Of a stretch of DNA of 64,000 bases, positions 17,046-26,072 are shown piece after piece (the first letter of the stretch is position 1; every line of letters starts with the position of its first letter). The stretch is from JAWWOL01 sp033851545. Its GTDB lineage: Bacteria > Actinomycetota > Actinomycetes > JAWWOL01. The stretch spans positions 52,265 to 116,264 of the forward strand of contig JAWWOO010000042.1 of the NCBI GenBank assembly GCA_033851545.1. The letters are read 5' to 3'. The position numbers and the translations under genes are program-made. A model generated the notes under the pieces. That model saw nothing but the letters and a program-made list of their open reading frames with translations, did no database searches and had not been told where the DNA came from.

Positions 17046-17085
17046 TCCCCCATCGTAGGGGCAGTGGCGCAGCCGTACCGGGGAC

Positions 17086-17277
17086 TCAGCCAGCCTCCGC
17101 CTCGCGCAGGACCAGCCGGAGCGGCGGCACCAGGCCGCCGCCGGCCAGGGCGTCGAGCGCACGTCGCTCGGTGTCGTCGAGCTCCATCACCCCTGGCGGG
17201 GCGCCCAGCAGCACCGTCATCACGCAACCGGAGCACGCGTCGCCGCGGACCTGGCAGCTGTCGCAGTCGATCAGCAT
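17086..17277 (-). CDS. Small cysteine-rich protein (63 aa)
   Basis: ATG 17277 follows a strong GAGGAGGT. The N-terminus has four closely spaced cysteines (CDSC...CSGC within residues 5-18), a possible metal or redox site, followed by GAPPGVMELDDTERRALDALAGGGLVPPL. Homologues of this size next to cell-envelope genes are familiar in actinobacteria, but I know of no function. It lies upstream of the anchored protease on the same strand. Confidence 0.72.
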   Translation of the reverse strand: MLIDCDSCQVRGDACSGCVMTVLLGAPPGVMELDDTERRALDALAGGGLVPPLRLVLREAEAG

Positions 17278-17390
17278 CGGACCTCCTCGTCGGCCTTGGC
17301 GGCCGCTGCAGCAGCACTGCGGGGCGCAGCACCTGTCGTCGGGAAGGACGCTAGGAGAGGGCACCGACAGTTTCCGCCGGGGTGCTGAGC

Positions 17391-19298
17391 TCAGATCCGG
17401 AACTCGCCGACCAAAGCCCGCAAGGTGTCGGACATCGCGGAGAGCCGCTCCGCGGACTCCCTCGTCGTGACGGCCACGGCAGTGGTCTCCTGCGCGGCGG
17501 TCGCGACCGTACCGATGGACTGGGCGATCTGGCCGGACCCTGCAGCGGCTTGGGTGACCCCGCGCGCGACCTCGGCCCCGATGACGGTGTTCTCCTCGAC
17601 TGCCGCACTGATCGTCTGCTGGTGCCGGGAGATCTCGTCGAGCACGGTGCCGATGTCTCCTGCGACGTCCACCGCCTTCGTGGTGCCGCTCTCAATGGCC
17701 GTGAGGAGCTCTGCAGCCTTGCGGGTGGCCTCCCCCGTCTGCCGGCTGAGGTCCTTGACCTCCGCCGCGACGACGGCGAACCCACGACCGGCGTCACCAG
17801 CGCGTGCAGCCTCGATCGTGGCGTTCAGGGCAAGCATGTTGGTCTGCTCCGCGATCGCACCGATCATCTCGACGATCTCGGCCACGCCGACGGAGGAGAG
17901 CTGGAGCTGCTCCATGGACACCGACATGGTGCCCGCCAGCTCCGCCGCCGAGGCGCAGACCAAGGCAGCATCTGCGGTGGTCACGGCGATCTCTCGCATG
18001 CTGTCGGCCATCTGGGCCACGCCGGTGGCCGCCACCGCAACGCTGGTGCCGATCTGCCGCCCGGCGACCGAGACCTCGCCGGCGAGGGAGGCACTGCCGG
18101 CGGCTTGCGCATGGGTCTGCTCGCTGGCGACAGTGAGCTCCTCAGCAGCACCCTGCAGCGAGTCCGCGTGCCCACTCATCACGCTCAGGGTCGATCGCAT
18201 GCGTACCAGGGCATCCGAAGCGCCCTTGGCCATCGCGCCTATCTCGTCCTCGCCGTCGGGCGGAATCACGGTCGTGAGGTCACCCTCCCCTGCAGCCTCG
18301 AGGGCGGCACCGACCCGGCGGAGCCGGCGGGCGATCGAGGACGAGAAGCGGACAGCGGCAAACGACAGGACGAGGATGGTGACGGCAGCGAGGACCAGCA
18401 GCCAGGGCAGGTCTCGCCAGGCACCGGGACCCGTTGGCACGACCGAGACCTCGACGGACCAGTGGTTGAGGTCACCCTCGATGGCCTCGACCGGCCGGAC
18501 GGACAGCTGTGACCTGCTCACGTGCAGGGCCTGGTACGGGGCGAACGGCTGCCCGGCGATCGGCACGTTGCTGCCCGTGTCGGCGATGACCAGGTGGCGT
18601 GCGGTGTCGACGATCCGACCGCGCATGCCGCTGCCGAGGGACTTGGCGAGCAGCTGGCGCATGCCCTCGATGCTGGTCTCGAAGTGCAGCAGCGCCACCG
18701 CCGTGCCGTTGCGGAAGATCGGGGTCGCGTTCGGGAACACCCAGCGGTGCGAGTCCGGCGAGACGTACGGCTCGCCCTGGTAGACGGCGCCGGACGGAAG
18801 GGCGAAGGTCGGCTTGAAGAACGGGTTGGCGCTCTCGTCCGGCGACAGGTCGGCGACCTGGGCGGCAACGCCCTGGACCATGCGGGCCTGCTCGGGACCG
18901 GCGGCGTCGATGAAGCAGGCCTCGTCGGTCAGCGACGAGTCCAGCTGGAAGACCCGGATCAGCGCAGCGTCGACCGTGGCACGCATGGTGGGACGGGCCG
19001 CCGGCTCGGAGTACCAACGGCTCAGCACCTCGTTGTCCGCGGCCAGCAGCAGCCGGTAGTGCTGCTCGTGGAAGACGCCGGCCAGCTGTACGGAGGCGGA
19101 CGTGGCCCGTTCGTCGGCGGTCGCCTTGGCCTGCTTGCCGATGTCGCTCTGCGCCTGCCGGATCGTCAGGCCCATCCCGAGGGCGAACGGCAGCACGCCC
19201 GCCGCGAGGACGCCCACGGCGATCTTCGTGCGAAGGGACTGCCGTCTCCGGCGCAGCGCGCGCGATGTCATGGCCCGGTTATCGGTCGGCTTGCCCAC
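17391..19298 (-). CDS. Methyl-accepting chemotaxis protein
   Basis: A 635-aa chemoreceptor. TM1 is at about 25-47 and is followed by an extracytoplasmic dCache-like domain (about 50-290; the segment VYQGEPYVSPDSHRWVFPN is characteristic of Cache folds). TM2 (about 300-320) leads into a HAMP domain (about 321-375) and a long cytoplasmic signalling hairpin. The signalling tip, EIVEMIGAIAEQTNMLALNATIEAARAG, and the following GRGFAVVAAEVKDLS are diagnostic. No che or flagellar gene is in the window, so it must feed a distant array. GTG 19298 is used; ATG 19271 is an alternative. Confidence 0.93.
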   Translation of the reverse strand: MGKPTDNRAMTSRALRRRRQSLRTKIAVGVLAAGVLPFALGMGLTIRQAQSDIGKQAKATADERATSASVQLAGVFHEQHYRLLLAADNEVLSRWYSEPAARPTMRATVDAALIRVFQLDSSLTDEACFIDAAGPEQARMVQGVAAQVADLSPDESANPFFKPTFALPSGAVYQGEPYVSPDSHRWVFPNATPIFRNGTAVALLHFETSIEGMRQLLAKSLGSGMRGRIVDTARHLVIADTGSNVPIAGQPFAPYQALHVSRSQLSVRPVEAIEGDLNHWSVEVSVVPTGPGAWRDLPWLLVLAAVTILVLSFAAVRFSSSIARRLRRVGAALEAAGEGDLTTVIPPDGEDEIGAMAKGASDALVRMRSTLSVMSGHADSLQGAAEELTVASEQTHAQAAGSASLAGEVSVAGRQIGTSVAVAATGVAQMADSMREIAVTTADAALVCASAAELAGTMSVSMEQLQLSSVGVAEIVEMIGAIAEQTNMLALNATIEAARAGDAGRGFAVVAAEVKDLSRQTGEATRKAAELLTAIESGTTKAVDVAGDIGTVLDEISRHQQTISAAVEENTVIGAEVARGVTQAAAGSGQIAQSIGTVATAAQETTAVAVTTRESAERLSAMSDTLRALVGEFRI

Positions 19299-19319
19299 AA
19301 CCTGAGCCCGATCGGGCGG

Positions 19320-20666
19320 CTACCCGCGGGCGAGACGCCGCAGCAGTGCCGCCGACCCCACGGAGCGGGCACCCATGGCCCGTACGGTGTCGGCGACCTC
19401 ACGGTCGGAGGAGACCACGACGACAGGCCGGCCGGGCGGCTCCGCCCTGACCAGCTCGCGGATGAGGTCGTCGGCGATCTGACCCGGTGCGGAGAACAGC
19501 AACCGGACCCCTCGGGGCGCGGCCGTGGCCACCGGCGCCTCGCGGGCCGCGCCGTCGAAGACGACGGTCAGCTCGGCGCCGGTCTGTGCCGCAAGCCCGG
19601 AAAGCCCTGCCAGCAAGCGATTTCGCTGTGCCTCCAGCGAAAGGGTGCCATAGCCGGCCTTGGTCACGTTGTAGCCGTCGACCACGAGGTGCAGGCCGGG
19701 AACGCCGAGCAGCTGGTCGAGCAGCGCCGGGTCGTCGCGGTCGAGGCCGCGCAACCCGACGCCCCCGAAGCCGTTGTCCTGACCACCGGCGGGCTGTACG
19801 CGGTCGGCCGGGCGCTGGGTCGGCGGGGGGACGGCCAGCTCGCGGCGCAGCCCGCTCGCAGCGTTGACCAGGGTGTCGAGCAGCAGCCAGACCCGGGCGT
19901 CGTCGGAGCCCTTGCCGTCGCGGGCCGCCGTACGCGCGGCGGTCACCGCCTGTTCGGCCGCAGCCAGCTTTCCCCGCAACCGGCGGTTCTCGGCCTCTGC
20001 GGCCTGGGCGGCGGTCGTGGCGGTCTCGCCGGCCGACCGGTCGCGGGCGGCCACGGTGTTCAGCGCCTCGAGCTCCTTCTCCGCCCTGCGGGCACGCTCA
20101 CGCGCATCGCCCAGCCGCCGGCGCAGCTCGTCGTGCTCACGGCGCAGCACCAGCAGCTCGGCCCGCAGCCGGCTCAGCTCCGCCCGCACCGCGGTGTCCT
20201 CGCGTACGGAGCCGGTCGGCCGGGTCGAGGCCAGCCGCTGCTCGCGCTCACCGGCGGAGCGCGCCTCCTCGACGAGGGTCTCCTGAGCCCGCAGGACGGT
20301 GTCCTCCCAGGCAGCTGGCCGGAGCAGGTAGGCCAGCGCCGCGACGTCGGCGGGGGGCGCTGCCGGCAACGGCGCCCCCTCCTCGACAGCTGTAGCCAGG
20401 TCGGGCAGCGCCAGGCGTACCCGGTCGCCCACCCGCTGCCGGAACACCGGGTCGACCTCGAGTGCCGTAGCAAGCGGGACGGCCGCCAGCCGCGCCCTGC
20501 GGATCGGGGTGAACCGCGCGAACGGCCGGAGGGACAAGGGAACCTCGTCGGCGGAGGATGCTGCCATCGCACCCAGGGCGTCGGCGGCAAGCGAGAGCGC
20601 CCGCGCCCGTACGGCCTCGTGCAGGTGCACGACGGCCGGCGGCTCGTGCGCCTCCTGACTGCTCAC
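19320..20666 (-). CDS. NYN/PIN-like domain putative ribonuclease (YacP-related) with coiled coil
   Basis: 448 aa. An N-terminal helical region (about 1-120) precedes a long Arg/Glu-rich coiled coil (about 140-260) and a C-terminal NYN domain. The NYN catalytic acids are visible in LHLVVDGYNVTKAGY, ELTVVFDGA and VVVVSSDREVADTVRAMGA. NYN domains cut RNA in a metal-dependent way. The start GTG 20666 is preceded by GGAGGAGAG. The gene is divergent from the nuclease fusion at 20796. The target RNA is unknown. Confidence 0.85.
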   Translation of the reverse strand: MSSQEAHEPPAVVHLHEAVRARALSLAADALGAMAASSADEVPLSLRPFARFTPIRRARLAAVPLATALEVDPVFRQRVGDRVRLALPDLATAVEEGAPLPAAPPADVAALAYLLRPAAWEDTVLRAQETLVEEARSAGEREQRLASTRPTGSVREDTAVRAELSRLRAELLVLRREHDELRRRLGDARERARRAEKELEALNTVAARDRSAGETATTAAQAAEAENRRLRGKLAAAEQAVTAARTAARDGKGSDDARVWLLLDTLVNAASGLRRELAVPPPTQRPADRVQPAGGQDNGFGGVGLRGLDRDDPALLDQLLGVPGLHLVVDGYNVTKAGYGTLSLEAQRNRLLAGLSGLAAQTGAELTVVFDGAAREAPVATAAPRGVRLLFSAPGQIADDLIRELVRAEPPGRPVVVVSSDREVADTVRAMGARSVGSAALLRRLARG

Positions 20667-20795
20667 GACCTCTCCTCCCTCGCCTGCTCCCCTGCCCGCA
20701 TTGTGATCCCGATCCCTGGGAAAGGCTGGCTCTTTCGACCAGGCCCCCAGCGTGGCATCCCGGTTTTGTCGGGGCCCAGCCCTAACGTCCGACTC

Positions 20796-22607
20796 GTGGC
20801 ACGACTTCCCGAGCTGAGCGCGACCGGGTTCCCGGCGCAATATCAGCCGACCTTCGACGAGCTGGGCACCCCCCTGCGCGAGGTCACCTTCGTGGTGGTC
20901 GACCTCGAGACGACCGGCGGCTCCCCCGCCGCCTGCGCGATCACCGAGATCGGTGCGGTCAAGGTCCGCGGGGGCGAGGTGCTCGGCACGTTCCAGACCC
21001 TGGTCAACCCCGACCAGCTGATCCCGCCGTTCATCGCGGTGCTGACCGGCATCACGCAGCGCATGGTCGCCGAGGCACCGCGGATCGATGCAGCCTTGGC
21101 CGCGTTCCTCGACTTCGCCCGCGACACCGTGCTGGTCGCGCACAACGCGCCGTTCGACCTCGGCTTCCTCAAGGCCGCCTGCACCACGACCGGGCGCTCG
21201 TGGCCGGACTTCGACTCGGTCGACACGGCCAAGCTTGCCCGCCGCGTCCTCACCCGCGACGAGGCGCCCAACTGCAAGTTGTCCACGCTGGCAAGGCTTT
21301 TCCGCACCCGCGTCACGCCATCGCACCGGGCGCTCGCGGACGCCGAGGCCACCGTCGACGTGCTGCACGGGCTGCTCGACCGGCTCGGCAACCAAGGGGT
21401 GCAGTCCTTGGACGAGCTGCGCACCTACTCCTCCCAGGTCACCGTGGCCCAGCGGCGCAAGCGCCACCTGGCCGAGGCCCTACCGCATGCGCCGGGCGTC
21501 TACCTGTTCCGCGACGAGCGGGGGACGGTGCTCTACGTCGGCAAGTCCAAGGACCTGCGCACCCGCGTCCGCAACTACTTCGTGGCCAGCGAGAACCGCA
21601 CCCGGATGTCGGAGATGGTCGGCCTGGCCGAACGGGTCGACCACATCGCGTGCGCGACCGGCCTCGAGGCAGAGGTGCGTGAGCTGCGGCTGATCGCCGA
21701 GCACAAGCCGCGCTACAACCGCCGGTCACGCTTCCCCGAGCGGGCGATCTGGCTCAAGGTGACCGACGAGCCGTTCCCCCGGCTGTCGACCGTGCGCGAG
21801 GTCCGAGACGACGGAGCCACCTACCTCGGCCCGTTCGGCTCCAGAGGCGCGGCCGAGCGGGCCCTGACGGCGCTGCACGACTCCTTCCCCGTACGCCAGT
21901 GCACCGCCCGGCTCTCGCCGCGCAAGCCCACCACCGCCTGCGTTCTCGCCGAGATGGGGCGGTGCGGGGCGCCGTGCGACGGCACCGAGAGCCTCGAGGA
22001 CTACGCCGTGCACGTCGAGGCCGTCCGGGTCGCGATCACAGTCTCCCCCCGCGAGGTCGTGGCCGGCTTCGAGCGGCGGATGGCGGCGCTCGCCGACCAT
22101 GAGCGCTACGAGGACGCGGCGATGCACCGCGACCGGCTGGCCGCCTTCGTCCGGGCCAGCGCCCGGATGCAGCGGCTGTCCATGCTGGCCGGCTGCCGCG
22201 AGATCGTGGCAGCACAGCCGAGCGCCGACAAAGGCTGGCTGATCCACGTCGTACGCCACGGACGCCTCGTCGCAGCCGGAGTCGTTCCCCGCGGTGCGGC
22301 GCCGCGGCCCTACGTCGACGCCCTGATCGCCACCGCCGAAACCGTCCGCCCCGGACCTGGCCCCACGCCCTGCGCGACCGCCGAGGAGATGGAGTGCGTG
22401 CTGCGCTGGCTCGACCTCCCCGGCACCCGGCTGGTCGAGCTCGACGGCACCTGGGCCAGCCCGGCCTATGGCGCCGGTGGTGCCGTCGCCCTCCTCGCCG
22501 CCGCGCCGGCGGGGCGTGATGCAGCCGACCCGTTCGCCGACCGGCGCGGCCTGCGCCCGGTCCACCAGCCCACCCGCTCGCCCTTGCGCGCGCCCGTCTC
22601 CGCCTGA
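20796..22607 (+). CDS. DEDDh exonuclease fused to UvrC-like GIY-YIG endonuclease
   Basis: 603 aa. Residues about 25-200 form a DnaQ/epsilon-type 3'-5' exonuclease: VVVDLETTG (D, E), VAHNAPFDLGFL (D), HRALADAEAT (H, D). Residues about 230-310 form a GIY-YIG nuclease (APGVYLFRDERGTVLYVGKSKDLRTRVRNYF). A Cys-containing insertion (CVLAEMGRCGAPCDG) and a UVR-like segment (AGFERRMAALADHERYEDAAMHRDRL) follow. The architecture resembles proteobacterial Cho fused to an exonuclease, so a DNA repair role is likely. There is no Shine-Dalgarno; TAACGT lies 7 nt before GTG, suggesting a leaderless message. Confidence 0.9.
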   Translation: MARLPELSATGFPAQYQPTFDELGTPLREVTFVVVDLETTGGSPAACAITEIGAVKVRGGEVLGTFQTLVNPDQLIPPFIAVLTGITQRMVAEAPRIDAALAAFLDFARDTVLVAHNAPFDLGFLKAACTTTGRSWPDFDSVDTAKLARRVLTRDEAPNCKLSTLARLFRTRVTPSHRALADAEATVDVLHGLLDRLGNQGVQSLDELRTYSSQVTVAQRRKRHLAEALPHAPGVYLFRDERGTVLYVGKSKDLRTRVRNYFVASENRTRMSEMVGLAERVDHIACATGLEAEVRELRLIAEHKPRYNRRSRFPERAIWLKVTDEPFPRLSTVREVRDDGATYLGPFGSRGAAERALTALHDSFPVRQCTARLSPRKPTTACVLAEMGRCGAPCDGTESLEDYAVHVEAVRVAITVSPREVVAGFERRMAALADHERYEDAAMHRDRLAAFVRASARMQRLSMLAGCREIVAAQPSADKGWLIHVVRHGRLVAAGVVPRGAAPRPYVDALIATAETVRPGPGPTPCATAEEMECVLRWLDLPGTRLVELDGTWASPAYGAGGAVALLAAAPAGRDAADPFADRRGLRPVHQPTRSPLRAPVSA

Positions 22608-22662
22608 ACGCCCGCGGGTTACGCTCGGACCCTCACCACCGAGGTCAGGCCGAGGAGCCACC

Positions 22663-22944
22663 GTGATCACCGCCATCGTCATGGTCCACTGCCAGCCGCA
22701 CCGGATTCCCGAGGTGGCCGAGGCGATCTCGCTGCTCGACGGCGTGAGCGAGGTCTACAGCGTGACCGGCGACATCGACCTGATCGTGGTGGTCCGGGTG
22801 CACCGCCACGACGACCTGGCCGGCGTGATCGCCGACAAGCTGTCCAAGGTGGACGGGGTCACCGGCACCGACAGCCACGTGGCCTTTCAGGCCTACTCCC
22901 GGCACGATCTCGAGGCGGCGTTCTCGCTCGGCTTCGAGGACTGA
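22663..22944 (+). CDS. Lrp/AsnC ligand-binding (RAM) domain protein
   Basis: A 93-aa stand-alone regulator-of-amino-acid-metabolism domain with no helix-turn-helix. It begins ITAIVMVHCQPHRIPEVAEAI and continues VYSVTGDIDLIVVVRVHRHDDL, the typical beta-alpha-beta pattern of the Lrp effector domain. It may bind an amino acid and modulate a partner Lrp protein. The start GTG 22663 has GAGGAG about 7 nt upstream. Confidence 0.85.
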   Translation: MITAIVMVHCQPHRIPEVAEAISLLDGVSEVYSVTGDIDLIVVVRVHRHDDLAGVIADKLSKVDGVTGTDSHVAFQAYSRHDLEAAFSLGFED

Positions 22945-22957
22945 GCCGGCCGCTCTC

Positions 22958-23698
22958 TCAGGCGCCCGTCGGCACCGGCGGCTGAGGCGGCCCGAGCTGC
23001 GCCCTGCCGAACCCGAGGCCGCTCAGCAGCGCGCCGCCGGCGGAGCAGGCGCAGGCCACCGCGAGCAGCAGATAACCGCTGCCCGCGTAGACCCACGCCC
23101 AGTCCAGCTGGCCGAGCGCTGTCAGGGCACACCCGATGGCGGTGATCCGCATCGCGATCCGCTGGGCAGTGAACCGGCGGGCGGCAGCCGCCGCGGCGAC
23201 GACCACGACACCCAGGCCCAGAGCCGGCAACCCGATCCGCAGCGCCTGGTCGGCTGCTGTCGCCACGTGCAGCATCAGGGCCACGCACCCGGCGCCGAGC
23301 CCGAGCGGGAGTGCGACCACCAGGGTGTAGCGGACCGGCCTGATCCGCCGCGGTGAGCGGGCCGTCTCCAGCGACAGCCCGATCAGGCCCAGGGTGATCA
23401 GCAGATAGGCCCAGGCGGGCGGCCCGAGGGTGTACTCCGGGTTGCTCGGCACGGCGGCGGCGGGCAACAGGGCCGTCCCGAGAGCCGCCAGGACCCCCGC
23501 GGCAGCGGCGGGCGCCAGGGAGGGTGGCCCGTCGAACACCCGGGAGTACAGGTGGACCAGCCGAGCGCGTACGGCCTCCCGGCGTTCTTGGGCGGACGTC
23601 GGGTGCCACTGCCGGGCGATGTCCGCGAGGAACGCCTCCTGACGCAGCCGGTCGGCCGGATCTTGTCGCCAGCCGGACAACCGGGCCCATCGGGTCAT
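22958..23698 (-). CDS. Multi-pass membrane protein paired with PadR regulator
   Basis: 246 aa. The N-terminal 45 residues are cytoplasmic and basic (RLRQEAFLADIARQWHP), followed by about six hydrophobic helices between 58 and 235. The start overlaps the PadR stop by 4 bp. PadR genes are often coupled to a membrane gene of this sort, which may sense signals or be the regulated target. No transporter motif is recognised. Confidence 0.7.
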   Translation of the reverse strand: MTRWARLSGWRQDPADRLRQEAFLADIARQWHPTSAQERREAVRARLVHLYSRVFDGPPSLAPAAAAGVLAALGTALLPAAAVPSNPEYTLGPPAWAYLLITLGLIGLSLETARSPRRIRPVRYTLVVALPLGLGAGCVALMLHVATAADQALRIGLPALGLGVVVVAAAAAARRFTAQRIAMRITAIGCALTALGQLDWAWVYAGSGYLLLAVACACSAGGALLSGLGFGRAQLGPPQPPVPTGA

Positions 23699-24075
23699 GC
23701 GTCGGCCCGGCCGGGAATGGCGCCCGGCAACGCGTGCCCGAGATCGATCCAGCTGGGGGCGTTGTCGGTGGCGGCGAGCGACACGGTGGCGCGCCTGGCA
23801 GCCGCCACCCCCGAGGAGGTCAGCGTGTAGCAGACCCGGTCAGGGCCATCGGTGCTGGGCCGAACGTAGGTCTCGAACAGACCGCGGGCCTCGAGGGCGC
23901 GCAGGCAGCGGTAGAGGGTGCCGTGGTTCATCGGCAACTGGCCCTCCCAGGCGGACAGCGTGGCGAACAACTCGTAGCCGTAGAGCTCGTTCGACCCCTC
24001 GACGGCCAGCCGCAGGGAGGCCGCGAGCACCCGCAACTCGTTGAGCACCAGGCCGGTGCCACCCTTGCGCCGCAT
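23695..24075 (-). CDS. PadR-family transcriptional regulator
   Basis: A 126-aa winged-helix protein starting at ATG 24075 (ATG 24147 is in frame but its extension is not conserved-looking). The PadR motif YGYELFATLSAW...LPMNHGTLYRCLRALEARGLFETY lies at about 32-72, with the wing at DRVCYTLTSSG. It is likely a repressor of its own transcript with the membrane gene that overlaps it. Confidence 0.82.
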   Translation of the reverse strand: MRRKGGTGLVLNELRVLAASLRLAVEGSNELYGYELFATLSAWEGQLPMNHGTLYRCLRALEARGLFETYVRPSTDGPDRVCYTLTSSGVAAARRATVSLAATDNAPSWIDLGHALPGAIPGRADA

Positions 24076-24186
24076 CCGGTAACCGTAGCGCCGAGCGGCG
24101 TCGGGCGACAGTCCCCGCCCACATGTCGGGGGGGCTCCAAGCCGCATCGGAATGGCGAGTTGCGTCAGGAACCGGCCGGGAGCTAA

Positions 24187-24219
24187 TCTGCGCTCGCAGA
24201 GTTAAACGCACATAGTGCG
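24187..24219. promoter_or_regulatory. Two adjacent palindromes upstream of the PadR gene
   Basis: TCTGCG-CT-CGCAGA (24187-24200) and CGCAC-ATA-GTGCG (24207-24219) lie 112-144 nt upstream of the PadR start and 66-98 nt past the end of the secreted-protein gene. They could be PadR operators or stem structures terminating the upstream gene. The rest of the 209-nt gap shows nothing clear. Confidence 0.4.
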
Positions 24220-24284
24220 TGGCTCTGGGCTGTCACCGGCGCAGCAGGGGAGCGCCGGTGGCGGCCGAAGGCGGGTCGGGTCAC

Positions 24285-25931
24285 TCAGCCGACCAGGTAG
24301 AGGTCGTCACCGGCACCACCCGTCGCCGAGTCGCCGCAGTTGCGCGGCCCCACGTTGCGATGCCGGCCGACCAGGATGAAGTGGGTCGCGCCGTTGCGGC
24401 CAGTTCCCAAGCCGAGCAGGTGCAGCGTACGGGCGAGCACCGACAGGTCCGTACGGGTCCACTCCGCCTGGATCGCGCACAACGACTGCTCGCCGGCCGC
24501 GGTGGCCGGGTCGAACAGCGTCGCACCCGGGATGAGGACGTCGTCGTCGCCGTTGCCGGCCAGCGTGTCGGCTCCCAGGCCGCCGATGAGCACGTCGCGC
24601 GCGGCTCCCCCGGTCAGGGTGTCGTTGCCGTCACCACCGACAAGGACGGCTGGGCCGTCGCCGCCGACGAGCGTGTCGTTACCCGGACCGCCGTAGACGA
24701 TCCGGGGCACGGAGAGCGTGCCGGTGAAGGTGACCGTGTCGTTGCCGGCCCCCGCCTGGACCGCCACGTTGGCGAAGCTGGACACTGCGACGGACTCGGA
24801 GGCCCCGTTGATCGTGACGGCTACGGTCGAGGCGCTGCTGCCCGGACCAACCGCGATCACGTCGTCACCTGCGGTCCCGCCGACGAGCAACGTCTTGCCG
24901 GTGGAGCCGCACACGTCGGCCACGAGCTGGACCGCCGTCACCGTCTTGGTGGCAACGGGGCTGGCCCCACCGTCCTTGTCGGTGGTGACGAGCGAGACGG
25001 TGTAGCTGCCGGGGGCCGGATAGACGTGTGGGTGCACCACCGCGCCCGGACCGTGGAAGGGCGGGTCGCTCGTGCCGTCACCCCAGGAGACGGCGTAGCT
25101 GAAGCCGACCGACTGGTCGATGACCGACGGGTCGGTCGAGGAGAGCACGAAGTTGACCGACAGCCCGCTGTTGGCGTTGGGGGCGCCACCGATGAACGAC
25201 ACCGGCGGGGCGTTGACCACGGTGAGCGTCGTGGGCGCTGAGACCGTCACGCCACCCCGCCCGTCGTCGACCTTGACGGTCGGGTGGAAGGTGGCCGGGC
25301 CGTCGTTGATCGACCACGAGGCGAGCTGGGACCAGCCCAGCGTTGGCGAGACCCCAGTGGCGTCCCCGAACGCGCCGTCACCATTGAGGTCCCAGCTGTA
25401 GGTCAGCGGGTCGCCGTCCGCGTCGCTCGAGGCCGAAGCGTCGAGGTGCAGCGGCTGACCCTCGGTCACCGTGTACGGGCCGCCGGCGTCCGCAACCGGA
25501 GGCACGTCGGACGGGGTGTCACCCGGCCCGGCGTCGACGGGTACGACCGTCACCGTGAACGACGCGGAGGCGGACCCGGCATCGTCGATGGCGGTGCAGG
25601 TGATCACATGCACGCCCACGCTGAGGGTCGCGGGTGACGTCACCCCCGTGCCCGCGTCGGCACAGCTCAGGTCCATCGTGGCCGGATCGACCGCGCCGGT
25701 GGCGCTCACGTCGAACGTGACACTCGACCCCCCCGACCCGGCCGGAGCCTCGTCCACCGAGAAGTCGGCGGGCACCGACAGGGTGGGCACCTGGTCGACG
25801 GCCAGCGGGTCGGCGGCGGCGGCCGGGCCGGCGATACCGACAACGGTCCCGAGCGTGGCTACGGTCAGCGCGAGAGCGGTGCCAGCCGCCCGGGTCCGGC
25901 GCAGGATGGTGGAGGTGCCCGACCCAGACAT
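24285..25931 (-). CDS. Secreted PKD/HYR-domain protein with RTX-type calcium-binding repeats (short paralogue)
   Basis: 548 aa with a Sec signal peptide (about 1-40, ending AGPAAAADP). One HYR-like domain (about 46-131) is followed by two PKD-like domains (about 143-335) and RTX nonapeptide repeats of GGxGNDTL type (about 355-475). The C-terminal module (about 485-548) contains AIQAEWTRTD and THFILVGRHRN. RTX repeats fold on calcium outside the cell. The last ~430 residues resemble the C-terminus of the 2169-aa neighbour, so this is a shortened tandem paralogue. A GAGGGAG Shine-Dalgarno precedes ATG 25931. It has no LPXTG or other visible anchor. Confidence 0.82.
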   Translation of the reverse strand: MSGSGTSTILRRTRAAGTALALTVATLGTVVGIAGPAAAADPLAVDQVPTLSVPADFSVDEAPAGSGGSSVTFDVSATGAVDPATMDLSCADAGTGVTSPATLSVGVHVITCTAIDDAGSASASFTVTVVPVDAGPGDTPSDVPPVADAGGPYTVTEGQPLHLDASASSDADGDPLTYSWDLNGDGAFGDATGVSPTLGWSQLASWSINDGPATFHPTVKVDDGRGGVTVSAPTTLTVVNAPPVSFIGGAPNANSGLSVNFVLSSTDPSVIDQSVGFSYAVSWGDGTSDPPFHGPGAVVHPHVYPAPGSYTVSLVTTDKDGGASPVATKTVTAVQLVADVCGSTGKTLLVGGTAGDDVIAVGPGSSASTVAVTINGASESVAVSSFANVAVQAGAGNDTVTFTGTLSVPRIVYGGPGNDTLVGGDGPAVLVGGDGNDTLTGGAARDVLIGGLGADTLAGNGDDDVLIPGATLFDPATAAGEQSLCAIQAEWTRTDLSVLARTLHLLGLGTGRNGATHFILVGRHRNVGPRNCGDSATGGAGDDLYLVG

Positions 25932-26072
25932 GGCGCTCCCTCATGACGACAGGGCGATCCCGCGCGCTGGTAACGTCCAGGTAAAGCCCTGCCCGCCGAG
26001 CATGCACGCCGAGCGGCCGGATGTCAGCAGTTCTGACGGCGATTCATCCGGTTGGCCGCAATCTCCTCCGGA

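Noticed and set aside
18522..20795. Long plus-strand open frame leading into the nuclease fusion
   Set aside because: It runs antisense to the chemoreceptor and NYN genes with no recognisable motif. GTG 20796 is the plausible start.
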